64,000 bases of DNA from the NCBI RefSeq assembly GCF_947495625.1, contig NZ_CANLZW010000002.1, positions 156,119 to 220,118 on the forward strand. The letters run 5' to 3'. The position numbers and the translations under genes are program-made. The notes below the pieces were generated by a model that did no database searches, was not told the DNA's origin, and saw only the letters and a list, made by a program, of their open reading frames with translations. Shown piece after piece: positions 8,970-19,695 of this stretch. Source of the stretch: an uncultured Cocleimonas sp. GTDB lineage: Bacteria > Pseudomonadota > Gammaproteobacteria > Thiotrichales > Thiotrichaceae. Numbering within the stretch: the stretch's first letter is position 1; each line of letters starts with the position of its first letter.

Positions 8970-9998
8970 TTAATTGTCTTCGTACTTTTCATATAAATCA
9001 ACAATACGTTGGACCAGACTATGTCTGACAACATCTTTAGATTCAAAAAAAGCAAAACGTATTTCTTTAACACCTTGAAGAATATCGAGCACATGCTTTA
9101 AACCAGAACGCTGATTATTCGGTAAATCAATCTGAGTAATATCACCCGTAACAACCACAGTAGAACCAAATCCAATACGAGTTAAAAACATCTTCATCTG
9201 TTCGGCGGTGGTGTTCTGCGCTTCATCCATAATGATAAAAGAATCATTTAAGGTACGGCCACGCATATAGGCTAACGGCGCAACTTCGATGACATTTTTT
9301 TCAATCAGCTTATCGACTTTTTCAAAGCCCAGCATCTCATAAAGCGCGTCATACATAGGGCGCAAATAGGGATCTACTTTCTGCGATAAATCACCCGGTA
9401 AAAAACCAAGTTTCTCTCCCGCTTCAACCGCAGGTCTAACCAACACGATACGTCTGACTTCATCGCGCTCTAATGCTTCTACTGCACAGGCAACTGCAAG
9501 ATATGTTTTACCCGTTCCTGCAGGACCAATACCAAAGGTTAAATCATGAGTTTGAATACTGCGGATATAGAAATTCTGATTTGGACCACGGCCACGTAAT
9601 AAACCGCGTTTGGTTCTTATTGTCGCAGTAACACTGGCATCTTTAATATCCCCATTCTCATCTTTTTCAGAGACGGCATGATTAGATTCTTGCAAAAATA
9701 AATGAATTTTTTCAGGAGCCAATTGCTCAGTCGCGGTCAAATCATACAATTCTTGTAACAAGTTGATGGTTTTTTGAATCTGTAACGGCAAGCCAGAAAT
9801 AGTGAAATCAAACGCACGATTGCTCACAGTCACATCAAAATGTTTTTCTATTTGATGCAAATGCTGATCAAACTGACCACATAAATTTGTCAGTCGTTGA
9901 TTATCTTCTGGTTCAAGGTGTAAAGAAAGAGAGTGACGATTAGAGTCAACGACGTGCTTTGAGCCGTCTGCAGGTGAAGCTGCTTTTGTGATATTCAA
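8970..9998 (-). CDS. ybeZ: PhoH-like ATPase (YbeZ)
   Basis: 342 residues. Cytoplasmic ATPase that partners YbeY in RNA metabolism. The N-terminal about 90 residues look KH-like (FDVTVSNRAFDFTISGL). The PhoH domain has Walker A GPAGTGKT at 158-165, Walker B-like IIMDEAQNTT and the VVVTGDITQIDLP block. The start is the ATG at 9998. The conserved neighbour order phoH-ybeY-corC-lnt is kept, but the usual upstream neighbour miaB is separated from it by the ypfJ-type gene and a 285-bp spacer. Confidence 0.96.
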   Translation of the reverse strand: MNITKAASPADGSKHVVDSNRHSLSLHLEPEDNQRLTNLCGQFDQHLHQIEKHFDVTVSNRAFDFTISGLPLQIQKTINLLQELYDLTATEQLAPEKIHLFLQESNHAVSEKDENGDIKDASVTATIRTKRGLLRGRGPNQNFYIRSIQTHDLTFGIGPAGTGKTYLAVACAVEALERDEVRRIVLVRPAVEAGEKLGFLPGDLSQKVDPYLRPMYDALYEMLGFEKVDKLIEKNVIEVAPLAYMRGRTLNDSFIIMDEAQNTTAEQMKMFLTRIGFGSTVVVTGDITQIDLPNNQRSGLKHVLDILQGVKEIRFAFFESKDVVRHSLVQRIVDLYEKYEDN

Positions 9999-10137
9999 AT
10001 GTGGTTATGTTTCCGTTTCATAGTTGTCTTTAATAAATTTATTCTAGCATGAATATTCAAGGGCAAAGAAATTTAACAGGGAGAATTACAAAAAATCTTA
10101 CAGCGTTTAACTTAACACTTCACTAAACACCATGACT

Positions 10138-10166
10138 AAAAAAAGGCCCATAAGTAGGGGGGTGTG
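10138..10166 (-). repeat. Interspersed C6/T-run element, copy 3 (reverse orientation)
   Basis: One of only two clear copies with the C-run on the minus strand (CACACCCCCCTACTTATGGG, then CC and a T-run). It lies in the 285-bp spacer between phoH and the zinc peptidase gene. Confidence 0.85.
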
Positions 10167-10222
10167 TTTTTTTATCATGACTAGATCATAACTAGGCACG
10201 TAAACAAATACACCCGACTAAG

Positions 10223-10258
10223 CATTATCGAACTCCAGATAGCTGGAGTTCGATAATG
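10223..10258. repeat. Perfect 16-bp inverted repeat (hairpin)
   Basis: Arms CATTATCGAACTCCAG and its exact complement flank a 4-nt ATAG loop, 26 nt past the stop of the zinc peptidase gene. No U-run follows on either strand, so it is not a canonical terminator. It could be an RNA-stabilising 3' hairpin or a protein-binding palindrome. Confidence 0.8.
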
Positions 10259-10283
10259 ATTTTCAATTTTTAAAGTAGCTAAT

Positions 10284-11159
10284 TTAACTGCCGAATGTTT
10301 GGCAATCTTGTACACGACCATTTTTCACACCGCGAGCAAACCATTCAGCACGTTGCTTTGAACTACCGTGGGTAAATGTATGCGGTATCGCAAAACCCTG
10401 AGCTTGTTTCTGCAAACGATCATCACCAATGGATGCAGCTGCTGTAAGCGCTTCTTCCAGATCGCCTGGCTCTAACGCTTTAAATTGCTTTTGTACATGA
10501 TGCGCCCAAACACCGGCATAGCAATCGGCTTGAAGCTCTACCCGAACCTGCAATTGATTCTTGTCATTTCCGGTTACTCGATGTTTAGCCGTTTCAACTT
10601 TATCCAGCGTTCCTTCCAGATTTTGAATGTGATGCCCTACTTCATGTGCTAATACATAAGCGCGGGCAAAATCTCCACCGGCTCCATGTTTATGCTCTAA
10701 GTCTTCAAAGAAGCCCATATCTACATAAATTTTTGTATCCGCTGGACAATAGAAAGGCCCCATACGTGAACTCGCAGGTCCACAGCCACTAGTGGTCGAA
10801 CCTGTATATAAAACAAGTTCCGGCACCGGATAACGCTGTCCTGCTTCTGCGAATATTTTCGCCCAAACAGTTTCTATATCACCGTGCACAGTTTTAATAA
10901 AAGCGACATCTTCACTGTTTGGATCAACATCTTTTGAACTTGAAGCGCCACCCATACCCAATAATGATGGACCGATGAAATAAGCAGCAGCGCCTATACC
11001 GACAACCGCAATACCCAATTTAGAACGCAATAATGGCTTAACTAATGGCCATAAAAACATTAATGTCCCGATTGAAGGTAAACCTCTACCACCTCCGCCG
11101 CCGCTACGTCCACGTCTATCATCAACATTTGTGCTTTGTTTTCTATCACGCCACTTCAT
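10284..11159 (-). CDS. Neutral zinc metallopeptidase (YpfJ family)
   Basis: 291 residues. Family of putative membrane-anchored zinc peptidases (YpfJ / Pfam Zn_peptidase). The N-terminus has a glycine-rich cytoplasmic stretch, then a hydrophobic segment (LGIAVVGIGAAAYFIGPSLL, about 48-67). The catalytic HExxH is AHEVGHH, with later ligands expected around LQADCYAG. Substrates are unknown. It sits between miaB and phoH, interrupting an otherwise conserved gammaproteobacterial order, and is followed by a perfect hairpin and a reversed repeat copy. Confidence 0.9.
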   Translation of the reverse strand: MKWRDRKQSTNVDDRRGRSGGGGGRGLPSIGTLMFLWPLVKPLLRSKLGIAVVGIGAAAYFIGPSLLGMGGASSSKDVDPNSEDVAFIKTVHGDIETVWAKIFAEAGQRYPVPELVLYTGSTTSGCGPASSRMGPFYCPADTKIYVDMGFFEDLEHKHGAGGDFARAYVLAHEVGHHIQNLEGTLDKVETAKHRVTGNDKNQLQVRVELQADCYAGVWAHHVQKQFKALEPGDLEEALTAAASIGDDRLQKQAQGFAIPHTFTHGSSKQRAEWFARGVKNGRVQDCQTFGS

Positions 11160-11263
11160 ATTTAAAACCTTTTTTACTTGTAAAGAATGCTTGTAAAGAT
11201 ACTGCTTTTTAAATTACTTGTTATAACTCTAAACAGAACTCTAAAAAAATTCTAAAGAGAGCC

Positions 11264-12727
11264 CTAAACAAGCTTACCTCTTAGAGAATTGGGTTGTGCT
11301 TCAGTAATTTCAACCTCGGCAAAATTACCAATCAATGACTCATCGCCATCAAAATTAACAATACGATTATTTTCAGTTCGGCCAGCAACCTGTCCTTCAC
11401 CTCTTTTAGAGACCCGTTCAACCAATAATTTCTGAACAGTTCCAACCATCTTTTGGCTGATTTCTTGCTCCATTTCAGTAATCCGTTGCTGTAAACGATA
11501 TAAACGCGTTTTCTTCACTGCATCTGGCACATTATCTTCAAACGATGCCGCAGGCGTACCTGGTCGAGCGCTATAGATAAAGCTAAAGCTTTTATCAAAT
11601 CCGACATCTTCGATCAGTTTCATCGTGTCTTCGTAGTCTTTATCGGTTTCACCCGGGAAGCCAATAATGAAATCAGACGATAAACTGATATTTGGACGAA
11701 TCTCACGCAGCTTGCGGATTTTCTGTTTGTATTCAACAGCCATATGCCCACGCTTCATTGCAGCCAAAATTCTATCAGAGCCACTTTGAATTGGTAGATG
11801 TAAATGATCAACAAGTTCAGGGACTTCTGCATACGCTTGAATCAAACTGTCGCTGAATTCAACGGGATGAGATGTGGTGTAACGAATTCTATCAATACCT
11901 TCAACTGCTGCAACATAGTGAATCAACATCGCTAAATCCGCAATTTCACCATCATGCATGGGACCACGGAATGCATTTACATTTTGACCCAGTAAATTAA
12001 TCTCACGCACACCCTGACTAGCAAGCTCTGCTACTTCAACAATGATGTCATCAAAAGGACGGGAAATCTCGGTACCACGCGTATAAGGAACTACGCAGAA
12101 CGTACAGTATTTACTGCAACCTTCCATAATCGAAACAAACGCACTCACACCATCAGCTTTAGGCTCTGGCAAATTGTCGAATTTTTCGATTTCTGGAAAT
12201 GTAGTATCAATAACAAACGTTTTATCTCTTTTTGCTTCAGCGACCATTTCAGGTAAACGGTGTAAGGTTTGAGGGCCAAACACCACATCCACTACTGGTG
12301 CACGATCATGCAAGGCTTTACCTTCCTGACTCGCCACACAACCACCTACCCCGATAATCACATTAGGGTTTTTCTCTTTGATTTTTCGCCAGCGACCCAG
12401 TTGGTGGAATACTTTCTCTTGTGCTTTTTCTCGAATCGAGCAGGTATTCAATAACAGCACATCGGCTTCTTCAGCGTTATCTGTCAATTCCATGCCATTG
12501 GCATCATTGAGTACGTCAGCCATTTTCGCTGAATCATACTCATTCATCTGACAACCATGTGTCTGGATAAAAATCTTACCGGCTTTCTTGCCTGAAGTAT
12601 TACTGGTGTCTATGGTTTGTGAATCGACTTGTGCGTCGACTTTTCTTCCGACATCCTTGCCTAGGTTTACACCAGTACTTTCTTTAATGTTTGTATCTGC
12701 CATTTCATTTGGCTCTTTAACGGACAT
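11264..12727 (-). CDS. miaB: tRNA-2-methylthio-N6-isopentenyladenosine37 synthase
   Basis: Radical-SAM methylthiotransferase acting on position 37 of tRNAs that read UNN codons. The N-terminal cluster cysteines are Cys59, Cys96 and Cys130. The radical-SAM triad is CSKYCTFC (Cys204, 208, 211). A TRAM domain ends the protein. At 487 residues it carries an unusual hydrophilic N-terminal extension of about 48 residues before [16 protein letters not shown]. An internal start at Met9 (MADTNIKES) would shorten but not remove it. Confidence 0.96.
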   Translation of the reverse strand: MSVKEPNEMADTNIKESTGVNLGKDVGRKVDAQVDSQTIDTSNTSGKKAGKIFIQTHGCQMNEYDSAKMADVLNDANGMELTDNAEEADVLLLNTCSIREKAQEKVFHQLGRWRKIKEKNPNVIIGVGGCVASQEGKALHDRAPVVDVVFGPQTLHRLPEMVAEAKRDKTFVIDTTFPEIEKFDNLPEPKADGVSAFVSIMEGCSKYCTFCVVPYTRGTEISRPFDDIIVEVAELASQGVREINLLGQNVNAFRGPMHDGEIADLAMLIHYVAAVEGIDRIRYTTSHPVEFSDSLIQAYAEVPELVDHLHLPIQSGSDRILAAMKRGHMAVEYKQKIRKLREIRPNISLSSDFIIGFPGETDKDYEDTMKLIEDVGFDKSFSFIYSARPGTPAASFEDNVPDAVKKTRLYRLQQRITEMEQEISQKMVGTVQKLLVERVSKRGEGQVAGRTENNRIVNFDGDESLIGNFAEVEITEAQPNSLRGKLV

Positions 12728-12856
12728 AACTATTTACTATCTAACAAATTGGACGCCTATTATCCGCGATGTTAGCGTTATTGTCATCAAAACCCTAAAA
12801 AGCCAAATTTCCTATAATTAGCAATACCTTAGACCTTATCACTTAAAGTAAACTGT

Positions 12857-12885
12857 TTGATATATCCTATAGTTTGCGCTAATAT
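12857..12885 (+). promoter_or_regulatory. Predicted sigma-70-type promoter
   Basis: TTGATA, 17-nt spacer, TAATAT, located 57 nt upstream of the ATG of the SH3-domain gene. Both boxes are close to consensus with ideal spacing. Confidence 0.65.
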
Positions 12886-12942
12886 AGCCACGGGCTGTAT
12901 AAATCTTAAGTAGATATGTACATAAAAAAAGGGGAATTAGCT

Positions 12943-13809
12943 ATGAAGCGCGTATCAATATCGACGCTCATTGTGTTTGCATTAATCACTGTTGATGCTT
13001 CCATCACAATGGCTCATGCAAAAACTACAGATAAAAAAATTACAATATTTAAAGTCAATAAAGTCTCACCAAGTAACACACTTAAACTTCGTGCGTGGCC
13101 AAGCACCAAATCTCGAATCAAACAAAGATTACCTTACAATGCTATCGATCTTACTGAAACAGGCAAGCAGCGTGTAATCAATGGCACTAAATGGGTGGAA
13201 GTTAACTGGAGAAAAGATAAAGGCTGGGTAAATTCTAATTACCTCGTAAAAACGGGCGTTTTATTAAGACCAAATCAACCAAACACGAACGTTGCCGCAG
13301 CTTCTAGAAACAATAAATCTATCAATGCACCGCAAAGAACAGCTAAAGTCTTAGCAGCTCCTGTGGAGTCACTTGATGTTATGCCTGTTGAAGATCAGGA
13401 AGGGTATGCAGGGGATCGTTATGATCAGACCTTAGAAGGTGCTGCCACTGAAATGAAAACAGCTTTTGACATTAACGAATCGAATCAGCCTAATGCGAAA
13501 ATGCTGCTTTGTAACGGCAAAAGCCCTAAGTTATGGAACATTAAAATGAATGTTGCTAATCGCAATATGAATATCAAATTTGGCAAAAACAAAGCCTTTA
13601 ATGTACCAATTAACTATCACGCTTGGGCAACACCCAATCAGGTGCGTATGAATATTGGAGGCAACCAGGGGCGTAACAACGTAGAAGTTAATCTGGAAAA
13701 GACCAATGCTTGTTACAACGGTTTATCAAAAACTCGGTTCACCTACGAAGTAAATGCAACGGTAAATCGTGAGTTTTATACGGGATGTTGTGAGGTTGTT
13801 GGACAGTAA
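12943..13809 (+). CDS. Periplasmic SH3b-domain protein, function unknown
   Basis: The start is moved from an in-frame ATG at 12916 to 12943, because a GGGGAA ribosome site lies 6-7 nt before the latter and the protein then opens with a signal peptide (MKRVSISTLIVFALITVDASITMAHA). The 288-residue product has a bacterial SH3-like domain at about 45-105 (LKLRAWPSTKSRI ... KGWVNSNYLVK), a low-complexity linker, and a C-terminal domain with LLCNGKSPKLWNIKM and a terminal GCC motif. That last domain resembles envelope proteins of the COG3650 type, with low certainty. No enzymatic motif seen. Confidence 0.75.
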   Translation: MKRVSISTLIVFALITVDASITMAHAKTTDKKITIFKVNKVSPSNTLKLRAWPSTKSRIKQRLPYNAIDLTETGKQRVINGTKWVEVNWRKDKGWVNSNYLVKTGVLLRPNQPNTNVAAASRNNKSINAPQRTAKVLAAPVESLDVMPVEDQEGYAGDRYDQTLEGAATEMKTAFDINESNQPNAKMLLCNGKSPKLWNIKMNVANRNMNIKFGKNKAFNVPINYHAWATPNQVRMNIGGNQGRNNVEVNLEKTNACYNGLSKTRFTYEVNATVNREFYTGCCEVVGQ

Positions 13810-13860
13810 TCAATAACTCAACAAGATCCAAATTCTCTGGATATACTTTAAAAACAATTC

Positions 13861-13902
13861 AGACAATAAAAAACCCGCTTTAAAGCGGGTTTTTTATTGT
13901 CT
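13861..13902. terminator. Bidirectional rho-independent terminator
   Basis: A perfect 42-nt palindrome: the GC core is CCCGC/GCGGG, flanked by A-rich and T-rich arms, so both strands give a hairpin followed by U residues. It separates the convergent SH3-domain gene (+) and ssb (-). Confidence 0.9.
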
Positions 13903-13961
13903 GTTTATTTAAATTACAGAAATTTCCATTCAATCACTGCAATCACACTACAAGGTGTCGC

Positions 13962-14468
13962 TTAAAACGGAATATCATCATCAAAGTTATCAAAATTCTG
14001 TGGTGGTGGAGGCGTATTATCTCGTGCAGGAGATTTTTGTGGAGCTCTTTGCCCGCCTCTTTCTCCACCTTCGCTACTTTGCTGTGGACGAGATTCTCTT
14101 TGTGGAGCTTGATTAAAATCGCTGCTTCCACCTGTTCTGCCACCTAACATTTGCATTTCACGTGCTACGATCTCAGTCGTGTACTTATCAACACCGTTTT
14201 GATCTTGCCATTTGCGCGTTCTTAAGTTGCCTTCGATATAAACCTGAGAACCTTTACGTAAATATTCGCCAACAATTTCCGCAAGACGATTGAAGAATAC
14301 CACTCGGTGCCACTCTGTATTTTCTTTCTTCTCGCCACTCGCCTTATCTTTCCACGAATCCGTCGTTGCAATACTAATATTAGTTACCGCACCGCCGCTT
14401 GGCATGTATTTTACTTCTGGATCTTGCCCCAAATTACCGACAAGAATGACTTTATTTATGCTGGCCAT
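13962..14468 (-). CDS. ssb: Single-stranded DNA-binding protein
   Basis: 168 residues. Coats ssDNA in replication, recombination and repair. The OB fold runs from [22 protein letters not shown] to about residue 110, with [38 protein letters not shown] Gln/Gly/Pro-rich linker follows, ending in the acidic partner-binding tip DDDIPF. A good AAAGGA ribosome site precedes the start. It lies near uvrA as in many gammaproteobacteria, but with tpx between and both genes leftward. Confidence 0.98.
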   Translation of the reverse strand: MASINKVILVGNLGQDPEVKYMPSGGAVTNISIATTDSWKDKASGEKKENTEWHRVVFFNRLAEIVGEYLRKGSQVYIEGNLRTRKWQDQNGVDKYTTEIVAREMQMLGGRTGGSSDFNQAPQRESRPQQSSEGGERGGQRAPQKSPARDNTPPPPQNFDNFDDDIPF

Positions 14469-14620
14469 ATTATTTCTTTCCTTTTCTAATTAACATCTAA
14501 GAATCCAAAATCTGGATAGTTCTTGGTACTTCTAAAACTTTGCGTAAAGTATCGTAAACTTCACTTTTAAGCTATTGGTTTTAACACTAATCTGAATATT
14601 CTACGCTAAGGGGATGTAAA

Positions 14621-14650
14621 ACACACCCCCCTACTTTTAGGCTATTTTTC
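14621..14650 (+). repeat. Interspersed C6/T-run element, copy 4
   Basis: ACACACCCCCCTACTTTTAG followed by GC and a T-rich tail, 20 nt past the tpx stop in the tpx-ssb spacer. Confidence 0.9.
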
Positions 14651-14670
14651 GTAATTTCTGAAACAAAAAA

Positions 14671-15168
14671 TTAAAGCGCAGCTAAAGCCTTATCATAGTC
14701 AGGCTCGTCACCGATTTCAGGAACCATTTCGTTATAGACAACATTATTGTTCTCATCCATAACAACAATCGCTCTGCTAGTAATACCAGCCAATGGACCA
14801 TCAACAATTTTAACGCCGTAATCTTCAGAGAAAGCCTGTGAACGCATAATAGATAATGGCTTGATTACATTTAAGCTTTCAGCTTCGCAAAAACGACCTT
14901 GAGCAAACGGCAAATCAGCGGAAACGGTTAAGAAAACCGTATCATCGTGTTTTGCGGCAGACTCGTTAAATTTCTTGGTAGACAGCGCACACGTTGGCGT
15001 ATCTAAACTCGGAACAATATTCAGTAATTTTTTCTTGCCCGCAAAATCAGCCAATGACACATCTGAAAGATCTCCTGCCGTTAAAACGAAATCAGGCGCT
15101 TGTGAACCAACCGCTGGTAATTCTCCATTAGTATTGCTTGCATTGCCGTGCAATGTAACTGTAGCCAT
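14671..15168 (-). CDS. tpx: Thiol peroxidase Tpx (atypical 2-Cys peroxiredoxin)
   Basis: Reduces lipid and hydrogen peroxides using thioredoxin. 165 residues. Peroxidatic Cys60 lies in [17 protein letters not shown] and resolving Cys94 in [10 protein letters not shown], the Tpx spacing. The start is preceded by a weak AAGGAGTTTTAAAA ribosome site (read on the minus strand). It is flanked on both sides by interspersed repeat copies (14621 and 15287) in the same orientation. Confidence 0.97.
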   Translation of the reverse strand: MATVTLHGNASNTNGELPAVGSQAPDFVLTAGDLSDVSLADFAGKKKLLNIVPSLDTPTCALSTKKFNESAAKHDDTVFLTVSADLPFAQGRFCEAESLNVIKPLSIMRSQAFSEDYGVKIVDGPLAGITSRAIVVMDENNNVVYNEMVPEIGDEPDYDKALAAL

Positions 15169-15286
15169 TTTTAAAACTCCTTAATTTAGTGATTATATTT
15201 ATATAACTGATGAATTATGAATAACTAACTAAACGTAGTCCTAATTATGCAAATAGGCAAATAAAGCACAAAAATATAAGTTTAAT

Positions 15287-15315
15287 GTCACCCCCCTACT
15301 TATAGGCACTTTTTT
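15287..15315 (+). repeat. Interspersed C6/T-run element, copy 5
   Basis: GTCACCCCCCTACTTATAGG then CAC and a T-run. It ends 8 nt from the uvrA stop codon, T-run side toward uvrA. Confidence 0.9.
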
Positions 15316-15323
15316 AGATACCT

Positions 15324-18152
15324 CTACAACATCGGCTTCAAATATTCACCCGTAAACGAACCCTTAACTTTAACCACATCTTCTGGTGTTCCTGTGGCGA
15401 TTATCTGTCCGCCTCGGCTTCCACCTTCAGGGCCTAAATCGATAATCCAGTCTGCGGTTTTTATAACATCGAGATTGTGTTCGATAACGATGATGGTGTT
15501 ACCTTCGTCACGTAGGCGGTGTAATACCGATAACAATACTTTCACATCGTGGAAATGTAATCCGGTTGTTGGCTCATCCAATATATAGATGGTTTTTCCG
15601 GTACTGCGTTTAGATAATTCTTTTGCGAGTTTAACGCGTTGTGCTTCACCGCCTGAAATGGTTGTCGCATTTTGACCCAGGGTGATATACGACAAACCAA
15701 CATCTAATAAGGTTTGCAGCTTAGTTTTGATGCCTGGTATCGCATCGAAAAAGACTCGGGCTTCTTCGACGGTCATTTCCAGAACTTCGTAGATATTTTT
15801 ACCTTTGTAATGAACGTTTAAGGTTTCTCGGTTATAACGCTTACCGTGACAGACATCGCACTGAACATAAACATCAGGCAGAAAGTGCATCTCGACTTTA
15901 GTTACGCCATCACCACGACAGGCTTCACAGCGTCCGCCTTTAACGTTAAAACTGAAACGTCCCGGCAAATAACCACGAGATCGTGCTTCGGCAGTTGCCG
16001 CGAACAACTCTCTAATTGGCGTGAATACGCCCGTATACGTTGCTGGATTTGAGCGTGGAGTTCTCCCGATTGGGCTTTGATTAACATCCACAACCTTGTC
16101 GAAAAAGTCTAAGCCTTCAATTTTTTCAACGGGCGCACGACGCAGCGAGCTGTTATTTAAAAAGTGAGCGATATTTGGATACAAGGTTGCATTGATTAAG
16201 GTCGATTTACCCGAACCAGAAACACCTGTAATACACGTCATAAGGCCAACGGGAATAGCCGCAGAAACTGATTGCAAGTTATTACCCGTTGCACCAATCA
16301 CCTTAAGCATTTTCTTCTTATCAGCTTTTACGCGTTTTTTCGGTACATCTATTTTCTGCACACCGGATAAAAACTGACCTGTAACAGAATCTTTATTATG
16401 CTCGATTTCTTCTGGCTTACCCTGCGCCACAATATAGCCGCCATGAGCGCCTGCACCAGGTCCAATATCGACGACATAATCAGCGAGTCGGATTGCGTCT
16501 TCATCATGCTCAACCACTATCACGGTATTGCCAAGATCACGCAGATGCCTGAGTGTTTTCAGTAGGCGATCATTATCGCGCTGATGTAATCCAATTGACG
16601 GCTCATCCAAAACATACATGACGCCAACCAGGCCAGCGCCTATTTGAGACGCCAGACGTATACGTTGTGCCTCTCCACCCGATAGGGTTTCTGAGCTACG
16701 ACTTAAGGTTAGGTAATCAAGACCCACATTCACTAAAAATTCTAAACGTAGTTTGATTTCACGGATGATTTTGTCAGCGATTTTCCCCTGCTTTCCAGGT
16801 AGGTTAAGCGTTTCGAAAAACTCAAAACATTCTCCGATCGCTTTATCCGTTATTGTTGGTAAATTTAAATCGGTGATAAATACATTGCGTGCCGCTTCGT
16901 TCAAACGCAAGCCATGACAACTCGAACAGGCATGCACCGACATGTACTTGACTAACTCTTCACGCACGCCATTTGAATCGGTTTCTTTGTAACGGCGCTC
17001 TAGATTATGGATGATTCCTTCGAAAGGATGGGTGCGGATAAAACGCTGCCCTTTCTTACCTTCGTAAGTGAAATCAACTTTGGTTCTACCGCTACCATAA
17101 AGCACGATTTTCTGAATTTTTGCAGGTAGATCCTGAAACGGCGTTTCGATATCAAAATCATAATGTTCCGCTAACGATGTAATCATTTGAAAGTAGTAAT
17201 TATTGCGCTTATCCCAACTGCGAATTGCACCTTCTGCAAGACTCAATTGAGGTTTACTAACCACTTGGTCTTCAGCAAAGACTTGCTCTACCCCTAAACC
17301 ATCACAAGTAGGGCACGCACCACTTGGGCTATTGAATGAGAACAAACGAGGTTCTAACTCTTGAAGAGAGTAACCACATATTTTGCAGGCGTAGTTTGCA
17401 GAAAATAGGATCTGTTCATTAGCTTCAGCATCGTCTTCATCCATCCAGGCAATTACCGCCAAGTCATCGGCAAGACGTAAGGTTGTCTCTAATGATTCAG
17501 CCAAACGCTGCTGCATATCATCTTTCACTTTAAAGCGGTCTACAACGACTTCAACCGTATGTTTAGTGCGTAGCTCTAGTTCAGGCACATCATCTAAATC
17601 ATAGACAACGCCATCGATTCTTACACGTAGAAAACCCTGGCTTTTAAAGTCTTCAAACAACTGTAAATGCTCACCTTTACGATTACGAATAACAGGTGCC
17701 AGCATCATTAGCTTACTGCCTTCAGGCAAAGCCATTATTTGATCAACCATTTCGCTGACTGTCTGAGCATCAAGCGCTGTACCGTGCTCCGGACAACGAG
17801 GCTCACCCGCACGCGCATACAATAGACGCAGGTAATCGTAAATTTCGGTAATCGTACCCACAGTTGAACGTGGATTATGCGAAGTGGTTTTTTGCTCGAT
17901 AGAAATCGCAGGAGATAAGCCTTCGATATGATCTAGATCGGGCTTTTCCATCATCGATAAAAATTGACGCGCATAGGCAGAGAGTGATTCCACATAACGA
18001 CGCTGGCCTTCAGCGAAAATCGTATCAAACGCTAGCGAAGATTTACCCGAACCGGATAGCCCTGTAATGACGATGAGTTTATCGCGTGGTAAGTCTAAAT
18101 CTATGTTTTTGAGATTATGTGTCCGTGCGCCGCGTAAAGATATCGTATCCAT
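15324..18152 (-). CDS. uvrA: UvrA excinuclease ATPase subunit
   Basis: DNA-damage recognition subunit of nucleotide excision repair. 942 residues, full length. Two ABC ATPase modules: Walker [15 protein letters not shown] (about 31-44) and [15 protein letters not shown] (about 640). [16 protein letters not shown] signatures and zinc-binding cysteine sets CKICGY...CPTC and CEACRGDGV...CDVCHGKR are present. An AAGG site precedes the ATG. It diverges from the MFS gene at 18343. No LexA box of the CTGT-N8-ACAG type was seen in the 190-bp divergent region. Confidence 0.99.
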   Translation of the reverse strand: MDTISLRGARTHNLKNIDLDLPRDKLIVITGLSGSGKSSLAFDTIFAEGQRRYVESLSAYARQFLSMMEKPDLDHIEGLSPAISIEQKTTSHNPRSTVGTITEIYDYLRLLYARAGEPRCPEHGTALDAQTVSEMVDQIMALPEGSKLMMLAPVIRNRKGEHLQLFEDFKSQGFLRVRIDGVVYDLDDVPELELRTKHTVEVVVDRFKVKDDMQQRLAESLETTLRLADDLAVIAWMDEDDAEANEQILFSANYACKICGYSLQELEPRLFSFNSPSGACPTCDGLGVEQVFAEDQVVSKPQLSLAEGAIRSWDKRNNYYFQMITSLAEHYDFDIETPFQDLPAKIQKIVLYGSGRTKVDFTYEGKKGQRFIRTHPFEGIIHNLERRYKETDSNGVREELVKYMSVHACSSCHGLRLNEAARNVFITDLNLPTITDKAIGECFEFFETLNLPGKQGKIADKIIREIKLRLEFLVNVGLDYLTLSRSSETLSGGEAQRIRLASQIGAGLVGVMYVLDEPSIGLHQRDNDRLLKTLRHLRDLGNTVIVVEHDEDAIRLADYVVDIGPGAGAHGGYIVAQGKPEEIEHNKDSVTGQFLSGVQKIDVPKKRVKADKKKMLKVIGATGNNLQSVSAAIPVGLMTCITGVSGSGKSTLINATLYPNIAHFLNNSSLRRAPVEKIEGLDFFDKVVDVNQSPIGRTPRSNPATYTGVFTPIRELFAATAEARSRGYLPGRFSFNVKGGRCEACRGDGVTKVEMHFLPDVYVQCDVCHGKRYNRETLNVHYKGKNIYEVLEMTVEEARVFFDAIPGIKTKLQTLLDVGLSYITLGQNATTISGGEAQRVKLAKELSKRSTGKTIYILDEPTTGLHFHDVKVLLSVLHRLRDEGNTIIVIEHNLDVIKTADWIIDLGPEGGSRGGQIIATGTPEDVVKVKGSFTGEYLKPML

Positions 18153-18342
18153 TCTTACCTTAAATTAGTATCGTATAGTTAAATTCAGTGAAATGACTTT
18201 ATGATGATTGTCAGGTACCAAATTCTATTAATCTGTTATTATCGCCGCCTTGATAAATTATTAGCAACCTTTTAGTTGTTAGAAACTTACTAGAACTAAC
18301 CTAATCTTTAAAAATTTTGTTAAGGATAACTTTTCTGATTTT

Positions 18343-19695
18343 ATGAATAAGCTCGAAACCCGCACTGCACTATCATTAGCAGCTGTTTTTGCAGCGCGCA
18401 TGCTTGGCTTATTTATGATCCTTCCGATCCTGCCTTTGTTTGCCAAAGAGCTTCAAAATTCCACACCTTTTCTAATAGGATTATGTATAGGCATTTATGG
18501 TTTAACTCAAGCTGCCTTGCAAATTCCTCTTGGACTTCTATCAGACAAAATTGGTCGCAAGCCGGTGATTATAGGAGGCTTAGTAGTATTCGCACTGGGA
18601 AGTGTTCTTGCTGCGCTTACAGATGACATCTATATCATCATTTTAGCTCGTGCGATTCAAGGCAGTGGCGCGATTGCAGCCACAACAATGGCTTTAGCCG
18701 CTGATTTAAGTCGTGAAGATCACCGTGCAAAAGTCATGGCATTTATCGGCATGAGTATCGGTATAGCCTTTGCAGTAGCGATGGTCGTGGGGCCTTTGAT
18801 TAGCCAGATTGCAGGGCTTTCGGGCGTATTCTGGGTAACTGCAGTGCTCGCTATTATTGGCATACTGTTAATTCAATTTGTTGTACCAACACCGAAGCTG
18901 ACAAAAACACATCGTGATGCCGGAATTATTGGTGATTTTATAAAGCCGGTATTACAGCAAAGTACCCTATTACGCATGAATCTAAGCGTGTTTTTATTGC
19001 ACCTTTTGATGACTGCTAACTTTACCGTTCTACCTCTGATATTCAGAGATTATCTTCATCTTGAAACGACCCAGCACTGGAAGATTTATCTGCCGGTACT
19101 TGTGATTTCAATCATCTTTTCATTACCGATGATTATCATTGCAGAGAAATATCGAAAGATTAAAGTAATGTTTGTTATTGCCGTGGTTTTACTGGTGCTT
19201 TCTCAAGGCTTATTAGGTATTAGCCAGACTAGTTTTTACCCTTTAATGTTTGCCTTTTTATTATTCTTTATTGGTTTTAACTTTCTTGAAGCCGTGCAAC
19301 CATCACTGGTAGCGAAATACTCTGATGTCAGCACCAAAGGTACTGCTATGGGGGTATATTCCAGCGCTCAGTTTTTAGGTATCTTCTTCGGAGGCACAGT
19401 CGGTGGTTTAGTGATGCAGTCCTGGGGCATTTCGGGTGTGTTTATTTTTGGCGCTATTGTTGCTATTGCATTTTTAATCGTGGCGATAAGCTTACCAAAG
19501 CCGGACTTTTTCAAGAGCCAGGTTTTTAAATTAAATTCAAACGCGTTAAAGAATATCGATAAAACAACTGAAGAATTGTTAGCAATTAAAGGCGTGATGC
19601 AAGCCGCCATCTCAAGCGAAGAACGTGTAGCCTATTTAAAAATTGATAAGTTGGTTTTTGATGAAAGTAAACTCATCAACTTTAAAAGTGAGTAA
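18343..19695 (+). CDS. MFS transporter with C-terminal soluble domain
   Basis: 450 residues. Twelve hydrophobic segments in about 390 residues. Major-facilitator loop motif GLLSDKIGRKPVIIGG is present after the second helix. A C-terminal soluble tail (KNIDKTTEELLAIKGVMQAAISSEERVAYLKIDKLVFDE, in pieces) looks like a small ferredoxin-fold/HMA-like domain. This is the MFS type commonly found beside uvrA and ssb in gammaproteobacteria. Its substrate is unknown. Its stop TAA touches the ATG of the HPP gene, so the two are translationally linked. Confidence 0.9.
   Translation: MNKLETRTALSLAAVFAARMLGLFMILPILPLFAKELQNSTPFLIGLCIGIYGLTQAALQIPLGLLSDKIGRKPVIIGGLVVFALGSVLAALTDDIYIIILARAIQGSGAIAATTMALAADLSREDHRAKVMAFIGMSIGIAFAVAMVVGPLISQIAGLSGVFWVTAVLAIIGILLIQFVVPTPKLTKTHRDAGIIGDFIKPVLQQSTLLRMNLSVFLLHLLMTANFTVLPLIFRDYLHLETTQHWKIYLPVLVISIIFSLPMIIIAEKYRKIKVMFVIAVVLLVLSQGLLGISQTSFYPLMFAFLLFFIGFNFLEAVQPSLVAKYSDVSTKGTAMGVYSSAQFLGIFFGGTVGGLVMQSWGISGVFIFGAIVAIAFLIVAISLPKPDFFKSQVFKLNSNALKNIDKTTEELLAIKGVMQAAISSEERVAYLKIDKLVFDESKLINFKSE

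Noticed and set aside
12916..12943. ATG at 12916 as start of the SH3 gene
   Set aside because: The GGGGAA ribosome site lies downstream of it and fits ATG 12943, which also gives a clean signal peptide.
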